NCBI GenBank assembly: GCA_964535735.1
Contig: CAZHTM010000065.1
Span: 1-9,219, forward strand
Direction of reading: 5' to 3'
DNA length: 9,219 nt
Source: J089 sp964535735
GTDB lineage: Bacteria; Fidelibacterota; Marinisomatia; Marinisomatales; J089
Position numbers and translations under genes: made by a program. Shown here in pieces: positions 1 to 5,523 of this stretch (positions are counted from its first letter, which is position 1; each line of letters opens with the position of its first letter). The notes beneath the pieces were generated by a model. The model made no database searches. It was not told the origin of the DNA and saw only the letters and a list, made by a program, of their open reading frames with translations.

Positions 1-262
1 AACCGTGGCCCTTTCTTTATGCTTTTTCAAAAGTACAGAAAATTATGGACACAACCACGAAAGGATATTAGTGATCTGGATGAATAAATAGTGAATGGTG
101 ATTTAATCAACATACGGAACAGGTTGAAAGATAAGGGAACATTCCATCGGCCGCCGTAAAACCGCTTCCCAGTTAATTCAGGACCTCACAGGATCGCCCC
201 TGTCTGTGGAACCGTTTATGGATTATTTGGAAACCAAGTACAGCGCGATTTTTGAATTGTAA
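1..262 (+). pseudogene. Possible broken 3' end of an unrecognised gene
   Basis: Reading from base 1, frame 1 gives a protein-like stretch (contains LFQKYRKLWTQPRKD and SDLDE) that hits TAA at 85-87. The same frame continues plausibly (VNGDLINIRNRLKDKGTF) to TAA at 157-159. A second frame, open from 128, takes over around 143 and reads SIGRRKTASQLIQDLTG, then PFMDYLETKYSAIFEL, ending at TAA 260-262. Joined, these pieces look like the last 85-90 residues of one protein with an in-frame stop and one frameshift. I do not recognise the family; the L-T-G-x-P-L-S-x-E-P-F-x-x-Y-L pattern loosely recalls C-terminal tails of glycosyltransferases, which is weak. It could instead be ordinary intergenic DNA, or an intact gene with assembly errors. 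Confidence 0.3.
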
Positions 263-266
263 TCCG

Positions 267-276
267 TTAGCGCTAA
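267..276. repeat. Perfect 10-bp palindrome TTAGCGCTAA
   Basis: A self-complementary 10-mer lies four bases after the last stop of the upstream remnant and about 105 bases before the -35 box of the operon promoter. It could be a dimeric regulator's site, but palindromes of this size occur by chance and no second copy was noticed nearby. Confidence 0.2.
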
Positions 277-332
277 TAACACTCTATGGTGAAAATTTCC
301 GGACTTCAATTGTTACTTTAAATCCTGATTCC

Positions 333-350
333 AACCCCAACGAAGGGGTT
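333..350. other. Small GC-rich hairpin between upstream remnant and operon promoter
   Basis: AACCCC (333-338) pairs with GGGGTT (345-350) around a six-base loop, AACGAA. There is no T-run after it on the + strand (ATATAGG follows), so it is not a convincing intrinsic terminator for the upstream remnant. It lies upstream of the predicted promoter, so it would not be in the operon's 5' leader either. Confidence 0.3.
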
Positions 351-381
351 ATATAGGAAAAACGGGACGGTTCTTTTTACC

Positions 382-410
382 TTGACATCTATCGGATTTC
401 GAGTTAAACT
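382..410 (+). promoter_or_regulatory. Sigma-70-type promoter for the motor operon
   Basis: A perfect -35 box TTGACA (382-387) is followed after exactly 17 bases by TAAACT (405-410), which matches the TATAAT consensus at four of six positions. Transcription would start near 417, leaving a leader of about 50-65 bases before the first gene. No other good promoter was seen in the short gaps further down, which supports a single transcript. No sigma-54 or sigma-28 flagellar-type promoter was recognised here. Confidence 0.55.
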
Positions 411-481
411 CCCTCGCATTTGGTGAGTGGAGTTACCGAGTGCCCTACAAATCCGAGGTAAATATAATGGTCGAGGCATAC

Positions 482-1618
482 ATGAAAAGAGTTGTATCCC
501 TACTTCTAACTGCATCCTTTTTTCTTGCGGCGTCCTATGCTCAGGACTTTGAAATTTCCGGGTCCGTGGTAGATGAAAATGGGGAAAAAGCAAAAGATGT
601 GGTTCTTCTTTTATTAAATCAGGAGGGTGCCGAGGTCCAGCGTGCCGTCACAAAAGGCGGGATGTTTGGCAAGGGTGAGTATCAATTTAAAAAGGTCCTG
701 CCCGGTGCCTATACTATTCAGATCGATGCGGGAGACCTGGGAGTAGCCAGTGTTCCGGTAAATGTTTCCAAAACAGATTTAACCGACATGAATATCAAAT
801 TGTCGAAGAAACCCGCCACACCTATATCCGAAGAAAAGACTACTGTGGATGTAGAAAACCCGATTCCAGTAGAAGAACAAGTCACCAAGGACCGGGATTA
901 TATCATCAACGAATTGAGTTTTGAAGTCAAAAAGATGACCTCAGAAATCAAACATCTCAACGCGGAACAGGAAGATTTAAAAGCCCTCAGTAAAATGTGG
1001 GTCAATCCGCTCTCGATATATTCCAAGGAAATCATTCTTAAAAACGGAAGTACGGTTTTCGGAAAAATTGTTTATCAGGACGAGAAAAGCCTGAAAGTGG
1101 AAACAATGGTGGGATATCTCATTATTGACCGGAATAATGTGGTCAGGATTGTGGATAATGTGGTTACCGAAGAACAGCAGGAATACGTACCAGAGCAAAT
1201 CCGGGACAGTTATTCACCTCCACCCATGCCCAAACTGGCGGAACCCAAATATACATCCACGAGCCCCCTCAATCGGGAGGCGGATAGGCGCTATAGTGCT
1301 AATTGTGTTCTGGTGGGTAACATTAAGGAGAACAAGGATAAACAGGGGAATGTCATCTTCTCCGGCGAAGTGAAAAACATCGGCGGTCGCCGCGCCGATT
1401 TTGTAAAAATTGACTTCGTTTTCCGGAAAAACTGGAGTGGAGAAACCAAAACATTAACCACCTTTATTCGCGGTACATACCAAACTTTTGAATCCGGTAT
1501 CACCACCGATGCCAGTTTACTCCCTGGCGCTGTGGGCACGTTCGAACTCTATGTACCCCACTCATTCGGGACCTTTATCGGGTATTCTTACGTCATTGAT
1601 TGGGAAGAATACGAATAG
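482..1618 (+). CDS. Exported protein: carboxypeptidase-regulatory-like domain, coiled coil, SH3-like region, FxLYD-like domain
   Basis: No named family is recognised end to end. From the ATG at 482 it has 378 residues. Residues 1-20 are a classic signal peptide (MKRVVSLLL..., ending SYA before Q21), so the protein is periplasmic or surface-exposed. Residues 22-108 resemble a carboxypeptidase-regulatory/SpaA-like beta-sandwich (ISGSVVDENGEKAKDV... LPGAYTIQI). A charged linker and short coiled coil (about 137-170) lead into a strand-rich region at 183-228 (LKNGSTVFGKIVY... VGYLIIDRNNVVRI) that looks SH3/LSm-like. The C-terminus (about 272-376; VLVGNIKENKD, FSGEVKNIGGRRADFVKIDF, LPGAVGTFEL) fits FxLYD-type domains. 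ATG 467 with GAGGT at 455-459 is an equally possible start (five more residues); GTG 440 is less likely. It is first in the operon, 20 bases before the next gene. It could be a periplasmic scaffold for the motor, by inference from position only. Confidence 0.85.
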   Translation: MKRVVSLLLTASFFLAASYAQDFEISGSVVDENGEKAKDVVLLLLNQEGAEVQRAVTKGGMFGKGEYQFKKVLPGAYTIQIDAGDLGVASVPVNVSKTDLTDMNIKLSKKPATPISEEKTTVDVENPIPVEEQVTKDRDYIINELSFEVKKMTSEIKHLNAEQEDLKALSKMWVNPLSIYSKEIILKNGSTVFGKIVYQDEKSLKVETMVGYLIIDRNNVVRIVDNVVTEEQQEYVPEQIRDSYSPPPMPKLAEPKYTSTSPLNREADRRYSANCVLVGNIKENKDKQGNVIFSGEVKNIGGRRADFVKIDFVFRKNWSGETKTLTTFIRGTYQTFESGITTDASLLPGAVGTFELYVPHSFGTFIGYSYVIDWEEYE

Positions 1619-1638
1619 ACGGAGTTTGGGCTACCGTG

Positions 1639-2580
1639 ATGTATAAAGCCAGAATTCTCCGGGGAGTGGTTTTCTTATTAATCCTCCTGAAGCCGCTGTC
1701 GATACAGGCTCAATTCGACGCCACCAACGCAGACATTTTTTTCCTGGATCTGGGGATTGTGATTGAACCTAGAACAGGAAAAGAAGTGTACAACCGTCTT
1801 GTCAATCCCAGTTCTGAAGAAGTAAAACTGCGGATCAAAAAAGTGGAAAGCGGGTCCGTGTATATGGCCACCTCTAAGGAGATGCTGAATGCCTTGCAAC
1901 GGATTCAACAACGAATGGATGTGCTGGAGAAATCATTCCAAACTCAAATCTCGGTTTTGAGAGCCGAAAACCAGGAATTAAAGGGAATGTTGACAGAGAT
2001 TAAATCCAAACCCACATCCGTTCCAGTTAGTAATATAACCGCCGTGACGTTGCCAAAGGCGGAACCAGATGTTCCAAAGATAGATCCTCAGCCATCTCCA
2101 AAAACCTTGGATGTAGCGGAACAATCCACTCCATCCCCAATAGAGACTTCCCCGGCACCGCATACCAAAATACCGCCTCCGAAGGTGAAGAAACCGGCGC
2201 TCAATTATTCAGAATATATGGCCGCTATATTTGCCTATCAGCGGGAAGATTATCGTGAAGCGTTAAAACATTTTGAGAAATTGGATTTATCCACGGCGAC
2301 CCCGGAAATGGCAGCAAATATATTATATTGGTCTGCCGATGCTCACAATCAGTTGGGGGAAACGTATCAGGCCCTATCGCTATTAGATGAACTTCTGTCC
2401 AAGCATATCCAATCTGACCGTGTTGATGATGCGTTGGTACAGAAGGGCCTGTTATACCGAAAGACCGGTCAAAAGGAATTGGCCCTTGCCGCCTTTACGA
2501 GACTGGTTCAGGAATTTCCTTCCAGCGAATATTCACGACTGGCCTCCATGGAATTGAAAAAAGCGGATATTATCCCATGA
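1639..2580 (+). CDS. Exported coiled-coil/TPR protein, CpoB (YbgF)-like
   Basis: It has 313 residues from ATG 1639. Residues 1-24 form a signal peptide (hydrophobic GVVFLLILL, cleavage after IQA). A coiled coil follows at about 77-124 (NALQRIQQRMDVLEKSFQTQ, then VLRAENQELKGMLTEI), then a Pro/Ser/Thr-rich linker at 126-187. Three TPR-like helix pairs occupy 191-307 (AAIFAYQREDYREALKHFEK; ILYWSADAHNQLGETYQAL; LLYRKTGQKELALAAFTRL, then FPSSEYSRLA). N-terminal coiled coil plus C-terminal TPRs is the layout of CpoB/YbgF, a periplasmic partner of the Tol-Pal system. No tolB or pal is nearby and the neighbours are motor genes, so a scaffold role in the MotAB-linked complex is inferred. GGAG at 1621-1624 sits rather far from the ATG; GTG 1636 or the upstream TTG 1600 (overlapping gene 1) are alternatives. 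The stop overlaps the next start (ATGA). Confidence 0.85.
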   Translation: MYKARILRGVVFLLILLKPLSIQAQFDATNADIFFLDLGIVIEPRTGKEVYNRLVNPSSEEVKLRIKKVESGSVYMATSKEMLNALQRIQQRMDVLEKSFQTQISVLRAENQELKGMLTEIKSKPTSVPVSNITAVTLPKAEPDVPKIDPQPSPKTLDVAEQSTPSPIETSPAPHTKIPPPKVKKPALNYSEYMAAIFAYQREDYREALKHFEKLDLSTATPEMAANILYWSADAHNQLGETYQALSLLDELLSKHIQSDRVDDALVQKGLLYRKTGQKELALAAFTRLVQEFPSSEYSRLASMELKKADIIP

Positions 2581-3959
2581 AAAAACTCCCCGTTTTAATC
2601 GTATGTCTTGGGTTCTTTCTTTCGACGACTGAAGCCACTACTCGGGTGGCCTATACCCGTCCCGGGTTTATGATGAAAATTCCGGTGAGCTATGCCACCC
2701 GTAGTCCTTATTTATTTAGAACCGGCTTTGGGTCGGAAATTCACAATTTCAATCCCCTCAATATCGCCAAGGGTGTTTATTTTGATATGGAGCTTGGGAA
2801 AAGCTTCCTGATTGGCTTCTCTTCAGTGATGGGTGCCGATACAACGGGATTGGCCAATTTAGGTAATGTACAAACCACCATTCCCGTGGAATTTGGGTTT
2901 CATCTACAACAACGCATCTATTCCTATAATGACATTTCGGTATCCATTGGACTTCAGGATATCGTTTTTCAAAACGACGCCGACAAGGGGTTGACGTTAG
3001 ATCCCCAACAATTATCCTTTTTTGCGGTTATTAGCAGTGAAAAATCCCTGGGCACGTACCGGATGAATACCTATATGGGTTTTGGTACCGGAAGTTTGGC
3101 ACCCCAGGATACCCTTCCGGCGGCAGACACCACTGCGACGAATAATACAAAAGCCGGCGTATTTGCAGGATTTATTTTGAACACGCCTTACCTCTCAAAG
3201 TCGGGCGGACTGGATTTAGTGGGTGAATTCGATGGAACAGGCATCAACGTGGGACTCCGCATCCCCCTTACCTCGGATTATCGTCTGAACCTTGGATTCA
3301 CCCACATTGAAAAATTACCGGACTGGAAATCCCGTTACTGGTCTGGACATCCAGGAATAACTCTGGGATTAGATATGGCCGTTCCCCTGGCCGTGAAAAC
3401 GCCGGCGACACCAACACCTTCGGTGGGACCGGCTCCACCTGTTGGCGGTGGAACCATATCACTTCCTGGTCTCACAGAGGGCATTTCTTCGCAAGTGGAT
3501 AGCACCCTGCGACTGGCGGATTTGAAGGTGCACACGCTTCGGGATTCCATGCAGCTCATGGACAACGAAATGCGCAATCTGATGATTCGTTTGGCAGCTC
3601 AGGAACAACGGGCAAAATTTTTAGAGGACTCACTTCGGTCCTTGACCTTGGATCGGAATGTTGTTGAAAAGAATATGAACGAAGCTATGCGCAGTCTTTC
3701 ACGATCACTCCGCTATTTTTACTCTGGAGATTATCGTCGGGCCCTTGAGCAGGTGGAAAAAGCATTGGAGCTCAATCCCAATTTGGCTTTGGCATACGCC
3801 CGGAGAGGATCCATCTACTATAAATTGGGTGATATTCAACGGGCCACCATTGATTGGAATCTGGCGTTAAGATTGGACCCCGAGTATGACGATGTGCGCA
3901 ACATTTTAAAAGCCTTGCATGAGAATCGGCTAAAATCAACTAGTTTATTGGAGGAATAA
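2577..3959 (+). CDS. Outer-membrane beta-barrel fused to coiled coil and TPR domain
   Basis: It has 460 residues. Residues 1-20 are a signal peptide (MKKLPVLIVCLGFF..., cleavage near TEA). Residues 22-272 are rich in alternating hydrophobic/polar strands with Gly and aromatic residues, for example GGLDLVGEFDGTGINVGLRI and YRLNLGFTHIEKL, typical of an outer-membrane barrel; the style recalls YjbH-like barrels, but this is not a firm family call. A Pro/Gly linker (275-298) is followed by a coiled coil (about 302-358). A TPR region lies at 370-445 (YFYSGDYRRALEQVEKALEL, NPNLALAYARRGSIYYKLGD, WNLALRLDP). The barrel would sit in the outer membrane with the helical parts in the periplasm. It begins with an ATGA overlap with the preceding TPR gene and lacks a clear Shine-Dalgarno site, suggesting translational coupling. 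It lies nine bases before motA, so an outer-membrane anchor for the motor is inferred. Confidence 0.82.
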   Translation: MKKLPVLIVCLGFFLSTTEATTRVAYTRPGFMMKIPVSYATRSPYLFRTGFGSEIHNFNPLNIAKGVYFDMELGKSFLIGFSSVMGADTTGLANLGNVQTTIPVEFGFHLQQRIYSYNDISVSIGLQDIVFQNDADKGLTLDPQQLSFFAVISSEKSLGTYRMNTYMGFGTGSLAPQDTLPAADTTATNNTKAGVFAGFILNTPYLSKSGGLDLVGEFDGTGINVGLRIPLTSDYRLNLGFTHIEKLPDWKSRYWSGHPGITLGLDMAVPLAVKTPATPTPSVGPAPPVGGGTISLPGLTEGISSQVDSTLRLADLKVHTLRDSMQLMDNEMRNLMIRLAAQEQRAKFLEDSLRSLTLDRNVVEKNMNEAMRSLSRSLRYFYSGDYRRALEQVEKALELNPNLALAYARRGSIYYKLGDIQRATIDWNLALRLDPEYDDVRNILKALHENRLKSTSLLEE

Positions 3960-3963
3960 GGAG
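3957..3963 (+). promoter_or_regulatory. Ribosome binding site of motA
   Basis: TAAGGAG includes the stop codon (TAA 3957-3959) of the barrel-TPR gene and lies five bases before the motA ATG at 3969. It is a strong site in an otherwise tightly coupled operon and fixes the motA start. Confidence 0.7.
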
Positions 3964-3968
3964 CGCGT

Positions 3969-4760
3969 ATGGATATTGCAACCATTGTTGGAATTATCGT
4001 AGGTATAGGTTCCATTGGAAGCGGAATCTATCTTGCGGCTACTGAAGCGAACGCCAGCATGGCCGGCTTTTTATCCACCTCCAGTTTTGCTATTGTTTTT
4101 GGAGGAATGGTAGCCTCCGTGTCTGTAGCTTTTCCTCTGTCAGAAGTGTTAAAGCTGGGTTCGGCCATGGCCGCCGTATTCAAGGGCGGGCAACAAAAAC
4201 TTGGTGAACTGGTTGATGTGGCAGTGGGTGTGGCTGAAGTCGCTCGAAAAGGTACCGTAGAGTTGGAAAAAGAAGTTAGCAATATTAAAAATCCATTCTT
4301 TCGGGATGGCGTTCAGATGGTGGTGGATGGATATTCCATCGATGAGATGACAGAAATATTAAATAACCGGATTGAATACCGGGAAATTCGGGAAAAGAGC
4401 CAGGCGGACCTGTTTAAAACCATGGGTAATATGGCTCCGGCCTGGGGTATGATCGGAACGCTAATCGGTCTTGTGATTATGTTGGCGGGATTTGGTGGAG
4501 AAGAAGGGGGCGGCACTGAAGCTTTGGGTTCGGGTATGTCCGCAGCGTTGGTTACCACGTTTTATGGTGCCATTTTCGCGAATTTATTTTTCCTGCCCAT
4601 GGCTGCGAAATTAACCACTCGGATTTCTTATTCTTCAACCATGCAAGCACTGTTGGTGGAAGCAACCCGGCTAATCCATCAGAAAAAACACCCGTTGATT
4701 GTCCGGGAAAAATTGAATTCATTTATACCGCCACGGGAATGGAAACAACCAGAAGCCTGA
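3969..4760 (+). CDS. motA: MotA-family stator subunit
   Basis: An inner-membrane ion-channel subunit that with MotB turns ion flow into torque. It has 263 residues, close to the usual 250-295. Helices TM1 (about 4-22) and TM2 (36-56) are followed by a cytoplasmic loop of about 95 residues, then TM3 (152-174, MAPAWGMIGTLIGLVIMLAG) and TM4 (190-212, ALVTTFYGAIFANLFFLP). Pro157 and Pro210 match the two conserved prolines of MotA. The loop motif VARKGTVELEKE (about 91-102) carries the basic and acidic residues (R93/K94, E100) that face FliG in canonical MotA. The long loop and the paired MotB argue against ExbB/TolQ. The start is set by TAAGGAG; motB begins four bases after the stop. The context with FliG and a FliF-like gene says this stator drives a FliG-based machine; the coupling ion cannot be told from the sequence with confidence. 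Confidence 0.95.
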   Translation: MDIATIVGIIVGIGSIGSGIYLAATEANASMAGFLSTSSFAIVFGGMVASVSVAFPLSEVLKLGSAMAAVFKGGQQKLGELVDVAVGVAEVARKGTVELEKEVSNIKNPFFRDGVQMVVDGYSIDEMTEILNNRIEYREIREKSQADLFKTMGNMAPAWGMIGTLIGLVIMLAGFGGEEGGGTEALGSGMSAALVTTFYGAIFANLFFLPMAAKLTTRISYSSTMQALLVEATRLIHQKKHPLIVREKLNSFIPPREWKQPEA

Positions 4761-4764
4761 TCTA

Positions 4765-5490
4765 ATGGCCATCTCCAATAAAGAGAAACGTAAATGGATC
4801 GCCAAGGGAAAATCCCTGGTCGATGAGGGATTACCGGGGTGGTTCAGCACTTTCGCCGATATGATGACCCTCCTGTTTGCCTTCTTTGTTCTCTTGGCAG
4901 CGATTTCAACAATTGATCCGGTTAAACTTCAGGAAATGTCTGATGCCCTGAATAAATCGGTGGGAAAGACAATCAAGAAAAAAGGCGCCATGACGTTGGC
5001 GGATGTTCAAAAGGCCGTTAATGCAATGGTGAAACAAAATAATCTGGAAGATGCGGTGGAGGTGAAAACAGGCCCCAAGGGTGTTACCGTCCAAATTTCA
5101 TCGGATATCAGCTTTGAACCCGCATCGGCTGAAACACGACCTGAATTTCGGCCCATTCTGGAAAAAATTGTCCCCACAATTCAGAAATCATATTTTATGG
5201 TAGCCATTGAAGGACACACGGACAGTGATCCGATTCCGGAGCGAGTAAAAGATATTTATCCGTCCAACTGGGAATTATCAGCGGCGCGTGCCGCAGCGGT
5301 GGTGCGGATGTTAATCGAATTGGGGGTGGATCCCCTTCGTCTCCAGGCCGTGGGTTATGCGGAAAATGTCCCTCGGGATCGCCGCACTGATAGGGTTATA
5401 GATCAGGACATGATCCGGAAATTGAATATGACCGAAGAATTAAAAGCCCGGAATCGACGGGTGGAAATCACTTTTTTACCTTCAGGCTGA
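4765..5490 (+). CDS. motB: MotB-family stator subunit with OmpA-type peptidoglycan-binding domain
   Basis: The stator partner of MotA, anchoring it to peptidoglycan. It has 241 residues. A basic cytoplasmic N-terminus precedes the single TM helix at about 30-50 (WFSTFADMMTLLFAFFVLLA). Asp32 in this helix is the ion-carrying carboxylate, at the same residue number as in E. coli MotB. Residues 51-70 could be the plug segment. The OmpA-like domain spans about 110-237: GHTD 150-153, NWELSAARA 168-176, GVDPLRLQAVGYAE 187-200, NRRVEI 230-235. Between the GYAE strand and NRRVEI lies a segment (about 204-228, RDRRTDRVIDQDMIRKLNMT) longer than in typical OmpA-like domains. There is no obvious Shine-Dalgarno site; the start four bases after the motA stop suggests translational coupling, which suits the fixed MotA:MotB stoichiometry of stators. 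Confidence 0.95.
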   Translation: MAISNKEKRKWIAKGKSLVDEGLPGWFSTFADMMTLLFAFFVLLAAISTIDPVKLQEMSDALNKSVGKTIKKKGAMTLADVQKAVNAMVKQNNLEDAVEVKTGPKGVTVQISSDISFEPASAETRPEFRPILEKIVPTIQKSYFMVAIEGHTDSDPIPERVKDIYPSNWELSAARAAAVVRMLIELGVDPLRLQAVGYAENVPRDRRTDRVIDQDMIRKLNMTEELKARNRRVEITFLPSG

Positions 5491-5493
5491 CCC

Positions 5494-5514
5494 ATGCAAA
5501 CCATTTTCTTCTGA
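5494..5514 (+). other. Six-codon mini-ORF overlapping the next gene's ribosome binding site
   Basis: Within the 33-base motB/FliF-like spacer, ATG 5494 opens a frame encoding MQTIFF that stops at TGA 5512-5514. That TGA is the first three bases of the TGAGGAG site for the next gene. It may be chance, or it may couple translation; only its position supports it. Confidence 0.2.
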
Positions 5515-5518
5515 GGAG
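5512..5518 (+). promoter_or_regulatory. Ribosome binding site of the FliF-like gene
   Basis: TGAGGAG lies five bases before ATG 5524, choosing that start over the GTG at 5518, which lies on the last base of the site itself. Confidence 0.7.
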
Positions 5519-5523
5519 TGTAT

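Noticed and set aside
333..350. Hairpin as an intrinsic terminator for the upstream remnant
   Set aside because: The stem is only six pairs and no T-run follows on either strand.
318..593. 91-codon open frame on the minus strand over the promoter and first gene's start
   Set aside because: It crosses a strong + strand promoter, ribosome site and signal peptide, and its translation (Arg/Pro-rich) has no recognisable domain or ribosome site.
1600..1638. TTG start extending the CpoB-like protein by 13 residues into gene 1
   Set aside because: It would place a charged extension before a good signal peptide that begins at ATG 1639.
3969..5490. ZorA/ZorB anti-phage defence pair or ExbB/ExbD transport pair instead of MotA/MotB
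   Set aside because: MotB has a standard OmpA-like domain and Asp32, MotA has a normal-length cytoplasmic loop without the long ZorA tail, and FliG and FliF-like genes follow rather than ZorC/D/E or TonB partners.
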